This document shows, one piece after another, positions 6,169 to 11,576 of a stretch of 27,467 nt of DNA; position 1 is the first letter of the stretch; each line of letters starts with the position of its first letter. This DNA comes from a virus. The notes below the pieces were generated by a model that saw nothing but the letters and a program-made list of their open reading frames with translations, searched no databases and had not been told where the DNA came from. The stretch lies in the IMG/VR virus record IMGVR_UViG_3300038309_000157, positions 1 through 27,467 of that record; one strand, given 5' to 3'. The position numbers were made by a program, and so were the translations under genes.

Positions 6169-6237
6169 ATGAAATCAAATGAATTAAGAATCTGGAATTT
6201 AGTGAGCATTTATTATACTTCTCCAAGTGAAAAATGA
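6169..6237 (+). pseudogene. Truncated relic of an 'ELRIGN'-type phage protein
   Basis: A 22-codon frame reading MKSNELRIWNLVSIYY and then stopping. The opening 'ELRIGNLV' is common in small Bacteroidota phage proteins of unknown role, which are usually much longer. Here it stops after six more residues, overlapping the start of the next gene in another frame. The simplest reading is a fragment left when the following gene was inserted. Family recognition is from memory and tentative. Confidence 0.35.
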
Positions 6238-6676
6238 AGAAGTTTCAAGCGAATTTGATTGCTGTGATGATGAAAAATGTATTAAACAAACAAAAGCTGA
6301 TATTAGAAAACAATACGGAAAAGGCACTCATGTTGAAGAAGTATACTACGACAATAATGGAGACCATGAAAGTATTGAAATATGCTGCCAATGCGGTAAG
6401 CCGTTAAATGAGTGGTTAACTTGGTGTAATAGTGAGCTTGAATACATTGAGGAAAATAAACCCTGGACTCCTGAATTTATAAAAGAAGAAGGTTTTTTGA
6501 TTCACTGTATTTTTCAAAGTAGCCCAACAATGGATTGTAATATTTCTAACTATGCTAAAAATTATAGTGATAGATTAAAAAAAGCATTACAAAATAGAGA
6601 ACAATTTTTTCAGCGAATTGGAAATTTAGCACAATATATAATCGAAGCTGACTTTGCGTTCTTACATGGGGCATAA
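6227..6676 (+). CDS. Uncharacterised Cys-rich protein, 149 aa
   Basis: Starts at a GTG (MKNEEVSSEFDCCDDEKC); an in-frame stop lies eight codons upstream, so there is little choice. It contains CCDDEKC and ICCQCGKP, which look like a possible zinc ribbon near residues 10-65, and then an acidic helical region with further cysteines. I do not recognise a family. Its TAA stop falls inside the GCATAAC that opens the first attC-like hairpin at 6674, as is usual for integron cassette genes. No matching GTTATGC was found upstream, so the left border of this first cassette is uncertain. Confidence 0.6.
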   Translation: MKNEEVSSEFDCCDDEKCIKQTKADIRKQYGKGTHVEEVYYDNNGDHESIEICCQCGKPLNEWLTWCNSELEYIEENKPWTPEFIKEEGFLIHCIFQSSPTMDCNISNYAKNYSDRLKKALQNREQFFQRIGNLAQYIIEADFAFLHGA

Positions 6677-6764
6677 CGGGTTTCGGCTATGAAACGTAGC
6701 CAAATCACGAACTTTGAAATTTAGTAATAACCTGACATTGGATATGTTTTATGAGCCGATGTTA
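6674..6764 (+). repeat. attC-like hairpin P1
   Basis: TAAC (6674) to GTTA (6761-6764), 91 bp. The stem pairs TCGGCTATGAAACGTA with TATGTTTTATGAGCCGA; one base is unpaired on the 3' arm and two G-T pairs lie five bases apart. The 5' spacer between TAAC and stem is longer than the 3' spacer, as in the other P hairpins. It follows the stop of the 149-residue gene directly and contains no gene. Confidence 0.65.
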
Positions 6765-6779
6765 TAAACTGATAAAATT

Positions 6780-6962
6780 ATGGGGGCAAAAACGAAATTT
6801 AAAATAGATTACACTTGGAATAATAAAGAATTAGTAGATAGAGTTGAAAAACAATTATTAAATGAGGGTTGGGAAAAGACAAATTATAATTATCCTGCCG
6901 ATATTGATAATATAAAAACAGATGAAATATTTACCACTTGGTTTGAAAGAGAGTGGGAATAA
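6780..6962 (+). CDS. Cassette protein, 60 aa, unknown
   Basis: A small charged protein (MGAKTKFKIDYTWNNKELVD...), aromatic in its second half and without Cys, signal peptide or membrane span. It is not a known family to me. It fills the Q segment 6761-6979. The ends of that segment, GTTATAAACTGATAAAATTA and its near-perfect complement before 6979, fold together with a single TG/AA interruption. The ATG follows the left GTTA junction by only 16 bp, leaving no room for a promoter, so it depends on read-through transcription. Confidence 0.55.
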   Translation: MGAKTKFKIDYTWNNKELVDRVEKQLLNEGWEKTNYNYPADIDNIKTDEIFTTWFEREWE

Positions 6963-7055
6963 TTTTATTTGTTTATAACGCTTGGTGTTTGTTTAGTTTG
7001 CCAACCGAACTGAGACGAAATTAATTTGAAATACTAACATATAAATTTACGAGCT

Positions 7056-7343
7056 ATGGCTTTAAGCGAAATTGATAAATACCAAAGAAAATTAAAACGA
7101 CTTATTGAAAATGTGCCGCAAGGGTATAAAGTATGCTATGATGCGAGTGTGTGTGCGCTATATGTGGTTTCAAAAGATGCTGCATTTTTTGACACGGAAA
7201 ATTGGTCTGTATCTGTTAATTATCCTGGTGGCGGATGTCCTTTTGGTGCAACAAGTGGCATGACAAATGCAGATACAGGGAACGACAGAGACGAAATTGT
7301 TGGAGATTTTATCGAGGTAAACATGGAAGCCGCACAAAGGTAA
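7056..7343 (+). CDS. Cassette protein, 95 aa, unknown
   Basis: Begins MALSEIDKYQRKLKRLIENV, a basic amphipathic helix, followed by a strand-rich part with two cysteines (KVCYDASVCALYVV) and a Gly-rich loop (NYPGGGCPFGATSG). No family is recognised. It lies inside P segment 6976-7399, in the loop of a stem formed by 6985-7001 and 7376-7392 (17 nt, two G-T pairs). The gene is therefore enclosed by an attC-like stem; in a classical array it would lie between two such sites. Confidence 0.55.
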   Translation: MALSEIDKYQRKLKRLIENVPQGYKVCYDASVCALYVVSKDAAFFDTENWSVSVNYPGGGCPFGATSGMTNADTGNDRDEIVGDFIEVNMEAAQR

Positions 7344-7395
7344 TTGTGCGTTGGCTGTACGTTTTTTTGAAAAGCGCAAATTAAATAAACACTTT

Positions 7396-7475
7396 GTTAT
7401 GCCGCCGCAGGGTACGTTTTGCAACTGTAAAGTAATTTTTGACAGTTCAAATATCTTGCAAAAATGCGGCATAAC
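7396..7475 (+). repeat. 80-bp covarying hairpin Q4
   Basis: Exactly 80 bp, from GTTATGCCGC to GCGGCATAAC. It contains the shared block GGGTACGTTTTGC near its 5' end and GCAAAA near its 3' end, with an inner AACTGT/ACAGTT stem. It is one of three such elements (others at 8091 and 9296). It holds no gene. Its terminal variable bases TGCC/GGCA pair with each other and differ from the other two copies. Confidence 0.7.
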
Positions 7476-7574
7476 GGCCAGGTACATGCTTTCGTGGCGT
7501 TAAATTTGCACTGCCGTTTATTAATTGCTGAAAGTAGTTTTGTTTTCTTTTTTGGTGAGGGTTTTGAAAAATAA

Positions 7575-7632
7575 TTAAGTAAATACTTAAAATAATTCAC
7601 TTTTTTGATACAACATATTAAGTAAATGCTTA
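7575..7632 (+). promoter_or_regulatory. Twin dyad, likely operator of the HTH operon
   Basis: TTAAGTAAATACTTA (7575-7589, extended by one base into a 16-bp dyad) and TTAAGTAAATGCTTA (7618-7632) are near-identical symmetric words 43 bp apart, upstream of the gene at 7663. Two copies about four helical turns apart suit cooperative binding. The HTH protein encoded at 7847 is the obvious candidate ligand, by position only. Confidence 0.5.
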
Positions 7633-7662
7633 TATTTACGTATAATTTAAAACGAAAGCAAA

Positions 7663-7845
7663 ATGAACGCAACAGTACAAAATTTTCAGAACCAACAAAT
7701 TGAAAAAGCTAATTTCATAAAAGAAAAAGCAAACAAAGAAATCAAATCATTAGAAGAACAAATCAATGAATTGAAAGCACAAATTAATCAACAGAAAAAA
7801 GTGATAAAACAAGCTGAAAAAGATATTTACTATTATTCAATATAA
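7663..7845 (+). CDS. Small coiled-coil protein, 60 aa
   Basis: Nearly the whole chain is a predicted charged coiled coil, with Leu/Ile at heptad positions (KSLEEQINELKAQINQQKK). It has no cysteines and no membrane span. The stop is one base before the ATG of the next gene, which encodes an HTH protein, so the pair is co-translated. Small coiled-coil plus HTH pairs occur in toxin-antitoxin and regulatory modules, but neither protein is recognised as a specific member. The pair has its own upstream region with two dyads, and lies in the loop of P segment 7472-8094. Confidence 0.6.
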   Translation: MNATVQNFQNQQIEKANFIKEKANKEIKSLEEQINELKAQINQQKKVIKQAEKDIYYYSI

Positions 7846-7846
7846 T

Positions 7847-8059
7847 ATGACAATTAACGAACTCAAAAAAGAACTCGGCTTAACTAATACAGATTTAGCC
7901 GGGTTTTTTGGACTTTCTCCGGCTGCTTATGCCAACAGCAGCGCAAAGCCACGATATGAAGCTGCGCTGTGTAATTTTCATGCTGCCGTAAAATCCAAAA
8001 GCCAGGTATTGGCTAAGCAAAAAGAAAACAAAACGGGCAACCCCGAAACTGTTGATTAA
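7847..8059 (+). CDS. HTH (XRE-like) protein, 70 aa
   Basis: The N-terminal 50 residues read as a Cro/CI-like helix-turn-helix: 'INELKKELGLTNTDLAGFFG' followed by 'LSPAAYANSSAKPRYEAAL'. The second and third helices would give DNA contacts through the Asn/Ser/Arg-rich turn. The C-terminal tail is Lys-rich and polar. It follows the coiled-coil gene with a 1-bp gap. It may autoregulate through the dyads at 7575-7632. The HTH assignment rests on pattern only. Confidence 0.55.
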   Translation: MTINELKKELGLTNTDLAGFFGLSPAAYANSSAKPRYEAALCNFHAAVKSKSQVLAKQKENKTGNPETVD

Positions 8060-8090
8060 TTGCTATGAACAGCCATGAAGTATGTACATT

Positions 8091-8170
8091 GTTACCATGC
8101 CGAAGGGTACGTTTTGCGTACCATATTGTTGAAGCCAACAAAAAGGTTTCAACGCAAAATGCATGGTAAC
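8091..8170 (+). repeat. 80-bp covarying hairpin Q6
   Basis: Exactly 80 bp, from GTTACCATGC to GCATGGTAAC. It carries the shared block CCGAAGGGTACGTTTTGC and, near the 3' end, ACGCAAAAT. The inner stem is GTTGAA/TTTCAAC-like and unrelated in sequence to that of Q4. The terminal variable bases are CCAT/ATGG. No gene inside. Confidence 0.7.
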
Positions 8171-8214
8171 GTATGGGTATAAAAAGGCGTTTTAATGCTT
8201 TTTATACCGTGTTA
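8167..8214 (+). repeat. attC-like hairpin P4 (shortest)
   Basis: TAAC (8167) to GTTA (8211-8214), 48 bp. GGTATAAAAAG (8176-8186) pairs perfectly with CTTTTTATACC (8198-8208). It is the only P stem without the two G-T pairs. It directly precedes the methyltransferase cassette. Confidence 0.65.
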
Positions 8215-8304
8215 CCAACTGTATGAGCGACTTAAACGAACAAATGATTATTAACAGCACTGCACCTTTTTTATTTTGTGTGGTGGCAAAAATTGCGAAG
8301 CAAA

Positions 8305-9003
8305 ATGAATATAGAATTGATTAACAAAGATAGCTTTTTAGCTATAAGAGAATTAGAAGACAATAGTGTAGATTTAATTGTAACAGACCCCCCGTATGGT
8401 ATAAACTTTACTAAAGGATATAAAAGCGGAAGTAAAGAGCTTGTACACGGTGATGATGGTTTTTCTGTTATGGTTTTTGTAGATGAATTAATGCGAGAAT
8501 TTAACAGGATATTACGACCTAATGGGGCAGTTTATATATTTACAAGATTTGACGTTTACCCTTATTGGTGGCTAAAGATGAAAAACCACTTTGATACAAA
8601 AAACCAAATAATATGGTTTAAAGGCGGTGGAGGAATGGGTGACCTAAAGGGCAACTTCTCTTTTAATTACGAGAGTATAATTTACGCCACAAATGGGAAG
8701 CATAAAATAAGAGGTAAAAGAGATGGTAGCGTTTGGCAGATTGGAAAATGTAAACAAGAATACCACGAAACACAAAAACCTGTTGAACTTATTGAGAAAA
8801 TAATATTACATAGCTCTGATGAAGGAATGACAGTATTTGACCCTTTTATGGGTAGCGGAACAACTGGAATAGCTTGCCAAAGATTAAACAGAAACTTTAT
8901 AGGAATAGAAATGGTTGAATCCAATTTTGCGATAGCAAAAAAGAGGGTGGAAGAAAATAAAAAAGAATTAAATGCACCGACTTTATTTAACGCACCGAAC
9001 TAA
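8305..9003 (+). CDS. DNA adenine/cytosine-N4 methyltransferase, beta class
   Basis: From the ATG at 8305 (MNIELINKDSFLAIRELED) the protein has 232 residues. The motif order is TDPPYG (motif IV, catalytic) near residue 30, a target-recognition region, and then DPFMGSGTTG (motif I, AdoMet binding) near residue 180. This order defines the beta class of amino-methyltransferases. It would methylate DNA on adenine N6 or cytosine N4. No restriction enzyme is adjacent, so it is an orphan, probably protecting phage DNA or acting in regulation. The open frame extends to a GTG at 8278, but the ATG is the better start. A 33-codon frame (MSDLNEQMIINS, 8223-8324) overlaps the start and could be a leader. 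The gene lies in Q segment 8211-9021, whose ends are GTTACCAAC / GTTGGTAAC. Confidence 0.85.
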   Translation: MNIELINKDSFLAIRELEDNSVDLIVTDPPYGINFTKGYKSGSKELVHGDDGFSVMVFVDELMREFNRILRPNGAVYIFTRFDVYPYWWLKMKNHFDTKNQIIWFKGGGGMGDLKGNFSFNYESIIYATNGKHKIRGKRDGSVWQIGKCKQEYHETQKPVELIEKIILHSSDEGMTVFDPFMGSGTTGIACQRLNRNFIGIEMVESNFAIAKKRVEENKKELNAPTLFNAPN

Positions 9004-9017
9004 GCGAATATTGTTGG

Positions 9018-9299
9018 TAACGGGTTGGCTATGTTTAGTGCGATTTATTAACTACAAAATTTGATACGAGATGGAAAAAACAATTTTATTTAATGACTTC
9101 TGCGCAAACAAAAATTGCCCAGAATATATAGAATGGTATTTTGAAAACGGAGTATGTGAACAACCAATAGATTGTAAAAGTTGTAAACTGGTTGGACAAA
9201 GTTATGATGTAACTGAATATCCAGAAAATTGTTTGTTTTTGAATGACATACGGACTTACGAACGAGAGCAAAAGCAAGCATTAAATATAGCTGTTGTTA
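9018..9299 (+). repeat. attC-like stem P5 enclosing a gene start
   Basis: TAAC (9018-9021) to GTTA (9296-9299). GCTATGTTTAGTGC (9028-9041) pairs with GCATTAAATATAGC (9278-9291), with two G-T pairs five bases apart. The loop holds the first two-thirds of the Cys-rich gene at 9071, and the 3' arm of the stem is itself coding sequence. Confidence 0.6.
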
Positions 9300-9403
9300 G
9301 CGTGCCGAAGGGTACGGTTTTGCAACAGTCAAGTTTTCCTTTACTGTTGACGTTATTGCAAAACTGCACGCTAATGGTCGGGGTGTATGACGTGAGCACG
9401 TAG
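9071..9403 (+). CDS. Cys-rich small protein, probably zinc-binding, 110 aa
   Basis: Starts MEKTILFNDFCANKNCPEYI. Seven cysteines fall in the first 60 residues (FCANKNCP, VCEQPIDCKSCK, PENCLFL), arranged like a small zinc-binding domain. I recall similar short proteins in phage and cassette settings without a known role. From about residue 76 the frame runs through the 3' arm of stem P5 and then through the 80-bp hairpin Q10 (VPKGTVLQQSS...). The last 35 residues are therefore likely translation of a recombination element, not ancestral protein. A break or replacement of the native C-terminus is the simplest explanation. Confidence 0.55.
   Translation: MEKTILFNDFCANKNCPEYIEWYFENGVCEQPIDCKSCKLVGQSYDVTEYPENCLFLNDIRTYEREQKQALNIAVVSVPKGTVLQQSSFPLLLTLLQNCTLMVGVYDVST
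9296..9375 (+). repeat. 80-bp covarying hairpin Q10
   Basis: Exactly 80 bp, from GTTAGCGTGC to GCACGCTAAT (last base T instead of C). It has the shared block CCGAAGGGTACGGTTTTGC and the 3' TTGCAAAAC. The inner stem is AACAGT/ACTGTT. The terminal variable bases are GCGT/ACGC. It overlaps the 3' end of the Cys-rich gene. Confidence 0.7.
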
Positions 9404-9458
9404 CTTGCGGAGTGCGGAGAGTCATTCATCCAGATTGCTTGCGTTATACACCATGTTA
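9372..9458 (+). repeat. attC-like hairpin P6
   Basis: TAAT (9372) to GTTA (9455-9458), 87 bp. GGTGTATGACGTGAGCA pairs with the region before 9452 that ends CGTTATACACC, with G-T pairs five bases apart and one T-G pair. There is no gene inside. Confidence 0.6.
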
Positions 9459-9505
9459 AGGAATGTGCCGCAAGCTAATATGATTAACCTTTAATTGAAA
9501 TACAA

Positions 9506-9751
9506 ATGAAAACAGAAATTAAAAATTTTTATGAATGGCTTCAGAAAAGATGCCACATTAATTTACCAAAAGACAAAAGTTTCGATAGCTTATATAATGA
9601 ATTTTTAAATTCTGAGCAATCGGGTGAAGCCCCGACCATTAAGGAAAATGAGGACAAAAGAAAAATTTGCGACAGATACAATCATAGATGCGATGAAGCA
9701 TTTAATAAAGGAAAAGATTGCAGTACTTGTGTCTATTTTAATGAATTATAG
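9506..9751 (+). CDS. Cassette protein, 81 aa, unknown
   Basis: Begins MKTEIKNFYEWLQKRCHINL, an amphipathic helix, and ends with a Cys pattern (RCDEAFNKGKDCSTCVYF) suggestive of metal binding. There is no signal peptide. I do not recognise it. It fills Q segment 9455-9791. The ends of that segment, starting GTTAAGGAATGTGCCGC and ending GCGGCATTTTCCTTAAC, are complementary over some 20 bases with one TG/AA-type interruption. Confidence 0.55.
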   Translation: MKTEIKNFYEWLQKRCHINLPKDKSFDSLYNEFLNSEQSGEAPTIKENEDKRKICDRYNHRCDEAFNKGKDCSTCVYFNEL

Positions 9752-9787
9752 CAAATAGATTTGTCCGTCCGCTTGCGGCATTTTCCT

Positions 9788-9913
9788 TAACGTATGGCAG
9801 TATGGTTAGTTGGGGATTACGAGCCAATAACCTATCAATTTAGTACAAATTTTAAAACGAGTGAATATGCTTCAAAATACCGATAAAACCCCAATTAACT
9901 ATACTGCGTGTTG
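9788..9913 (+). repeat. attC-like hairpin P7
   Basis: TAAC (9788-9791) to GTTG (9910-9913), 126 bp. GCAGTATGGTTAGTTGGGG (9797-9815) pairs with CCCCAATTAACTATACTGC (9889-9907) along all 19 bases, with two G-T pairs five bases apart. It is the longest clean P stem without a gene in its loop. Confidence 0.7.
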
Positions 9914-9975
9914 TACGCTGGCGGACTTAACCCACCAACCTACAATCGAAGCACAAAAAATAAAAAAAGCGAAGC

Positions 9976-10716
9976 GTGGGAAAAAAAGAAACAATAGTAG
10001 TTTGGTTTAGTTGTGGCGCAGCTTCAGCAGTTGCCGCAAAAAAAACCGTTGACAAATACGGAAAGACACACAATGTTTTAATCGTAAACAATCCGATTAA
10101 AGAGGAAGACCCCGACAATATCCGATTTAAAAACGATATTGAAAAATGGATAGGGCAGCCAATAATTGAGGCTAAAAATAAAGATTACCCGAATGCTTCA
10201 ATCGTTGAGATATTTGAAAAGCGAAAATATATGTCAGGCATTTCCGGTGCTCCTTGTACGATGCTGTTGAAAAAAGAGGCACGATACCAGTTTGAACTTA
10301 CTCATGAAATTCACTGGCATGTACTTGGATTTACGGTTGACGAAATGCACCGGCACGAACGATTTGTAAGAGGAGAACGGGCAAATACTATTCCAGTGCT
10401 TATTGATGCTGGGTATACAAAAACAATGTGCTTCGATGAATTAGTAATGGCAGGAATAAAACTTCCGGCTATGTATGATAATTACGAGAATGCCAATTGC
10501 CCAGGTTGCGTAAAAGCGACCTCGCCAACTTATTGGAATACTGTGCGCCGGGTTCATCCAGAAGTTTACGAACAAAGAGCCGAACAAAGCGACAGATTAG
10601 GAGTGAAATTGGTTAGATACAAAGGCAAACGTATTTCGTTGCGAGAATTGCCGAAAAATGCCAAAGGGGGCAAAATACAAACTTATGAATGCGGAATATT
10701 TTGTGACAATTACTAA
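9976..10716 (+). CDS. PAPS reductase-like (adenine nucleotide alpha-hydrolase) protein
   Basis: 246 residues from a GTG start (MGKKETIVVWFSCGAASAVA). 'FSCGAASAV' replaces the SGGxDS-type PP-loop of the PAPS reductase / N-type ATP-pyrophosphatase fold, which binds the nucleotide phosphates. Further on are NCPGCVKAT and a C-terminal YECGIFC, so four cysteines could bind a metal or iron-sulfur cluster, as in DndC-like and tRNA-thiolation relatives. The family is common in phages and is usually annotated only as phosphoadenosine phosphosulfate reductase family; true PAPS reduction is unlikely without partner genes. The stop lies inside CTAACGG. The gene occupies Q segment 9910-10812 (ends GTTGTACGC / GCGTACAAC). 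Confidence 0.7.
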   Translation: MGKKETIVVWFSCGAASAVAAKKTVDKYGKTHNVLIVNNPIKEEDPDNIRFKNDIEKWIGQPIIEAKNKDYPNASIVEIFEKRKYMSGISGAPCTMLLKKEARYQFELTHEIHWHVLGFTVDEMHRHERFVRGERANTIPVLIDAGYTKTMCFDELVMAGIKLPAMYDNYENANCPGCVKATSPTYWNTVRRVHPEVYEQRAEQSDRLGVKLVRYKGKRISLRELPKNAKGGKIQTYECGIFCDNY

Positions 10717-10808
10717 CGGTTTTGAAAAAACCGATGCGGGCGGGGCTTTTTTTATTTTTCATCAAATTACCGATGAACTATCAACGAAGCACGAACCCCG
10801 CTTGCGTA

Positions 10809-11005
10809 CAACGGGATTCGGGTATGGTTTGATTTTTAACGGATTAAAAGCAATAAACTTATGAGTATTAACAAAAATGAATTAGCAAAAGCATTAGAGA
10901 TTCCTAAGCATTATTGGGAAGACCAATATTGGGATATGGTTGATAGCGAAAAACTTCTTGATTTTGTAAATCAGGTAGTTAAAAATTTAACTATACCCGA
11001 TGTTA
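10809..11005 (+). repeat. attC-like stem P8, arms partly coding
   Basis: CAAC (10809) to GTTA (11002-11005). The 5' arm reads TCGGGTATGGTTTGATTTTT after 10817, and the 3' arm ends CTATACCCGATGTTA, with about 20 of 23 positions paired, two G-T pairs and one T-T mismatch. The start of the gene at 10861 is in the loop and the 3' arm is inside that gene. Confidence 0.65.
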
Positions 11006-11163
11006 GCGGTTCGGTTTTATATAAAGGCTATAAAATTACTGAATCGCTGCAAGGATTTGACGTAAACGTGTATGACGGTGAAGAATGGAGACTTCTGTTT
11101 ACAAAGCCAGATGTAGATAAATGCAAGGACTTTATAGATAGGTTTCTGAAAACTGACCGCTAA
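10861..11163 (+). CDS. Cassette protein, 100 aa, apparent fusion across a junction
   Basis: The first 47 residues (MSINKNELAKALEIPKHYWE...) form helices and read like one small phage-type protein. The last 50 (YKGYKITESLQGFDVNVYDG...) read like the strand-rich part of another. The P8/Q16 junction GTTAGCGG (11002) lies exactly between them, at PDVSGS. The frame is open across the junction, so the two segments seem to have been joined in frame. The stop (TAA at 11161) is inside the next TAAC junction. No known family. The chimera reading is an inference; a native gene with a recombination site inside it would look the same. Confidence 0.55.
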   Translation: MSINKNELAKALEIPKHYWEDQYWDMVDSEKLLDFVNQVVKNLTIPDVSGSVLYKGYKITESLQGFDVNVYDGEEWRLLFTKPDVDKCKDFIDRFLKTDR

Positions 11164-11355
11164 CGGTTTAGGTATGTTTTGAAATTTTAACGGATAAATA
11201 GAACGAAATGAAAACAAACTTTGATAAATATAAGGAAATACTTGAATCAGCGATTTATGAAAATTGCGGGAATTATTACATTGGCGGTAAAGCATTACAG
11301 AAAGTTTTGGATATGCACAAAAGGCAGTTAAAATTTTTAAATATACCTTTTGTTA
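11161..11355 (+). repeat. attC-like stem P9, arms partly coding
   Basis: TAAC (11161-11164) to GTTA (11352-11355). AGGTATGTTTTGAAATTTT in the 5' arm pairs with AAAATTTTTAAATATACCT in the 3' arm, with two G-T pairs and one T-T mismatch at the same positions as in P8. The start of the next gene is in the loop. Confidence 0.65.
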
Positions 11356-11525
11356 ACACCCGTAATTGCCGCCTTGTGATGCTGCATGATTACAATGTAG
11401 TTAAATTGGAATGGAAAAGACCGCATACTTACATACGCTGTTTAATAGGCGGTTTTATATGGCGTTTTATGCCCGACCTAACATTTAAACACCGAAGATT
11501 CATGATTGTTGATTATGGGTGTTAA
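11208..11525 (+). CDS. Cassette protein, 105 aa, unknown, crosses a junction
   Basis: Begins MKTNFDKYKEILESAIYENC. The first 47 residues look like a normal soluble helix-rich protein. After the GTTAAC junction at 11352 the sequence turns basic and aromatic (KLEWKRPHTYIRCLIGGFIWR), and composition changes. As with the previous gene, the frame stays open across the P9/Q18 junction, and the TAA stop is inside the closing GGGTGTTAAC (11517-11526). It could be an in-frame fusion, or the second part may be fortuitous. No family recognised. Confidence 0.45.
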   Translation: MKTNFDKYKEILESAIYENCGNYYIGGKALQKVLDMHKRQLKFLNIPFVNTRNCRLVMLHDYNVVKLEWKRPHTYIRCLIGGFIWRFMPDLTFKHRRFMIVDYGC

Positions 11526-11576
11526 CTTGTAATTAAAGACAATAACTGTAATTAACTAATACTAAACTTATTAAAA

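Larger units (their letters stand above)
6671..11526 (+). mobile_element. Integron-like cassette array with alternating hairpin segments
   Basis: From 6674 to 11526 the DNA divides into 18 abutting segments, each with complementary ends, sharing TAAC or GTTA at every junction. P segments (TAAC...GTTA): 6674-6764, 6976-7399, 7472-8094, 8167-8214, 9018-9299, 9372-9458, 9788-9913, 10809-11005 and 11161-11355. The fourth-last and second-last junction words are variant (TAAT at 9372, CAAC at 10809, GTTG at 9910). Q segments (GTTA...TAAC): 6761-6979, 7396-7475, 8091-8170, 8211-9021, 9296-9375, 9455-9791, 9910-10812, 11002-11164 and 11352-11526. All cargo genes point right. The outer ends of each Q are perfectly complementary over 9 bp or more and differ between Qs, which is the R'/R'' logic of integron cassettes; P segments correspond to attC stems. 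Unlike classical integrons, several P loops hold genes. No IntI is present. Confidence 0.7.

Noticed and set aside
9927-10118. Leftward frame over the start of the PAPS-reductase-like gene
   Set aside because: It is antisense to a frame with a clear PP-loop variant and to the direction of every other cassette gene.
10658-10864. A separate gene overlapping the end of the PAPS-reductase-like gene
   Set aside because: The frame overlaps the real gene and then runs through hairpin DNA of the array; composition is poor and there is no start context.
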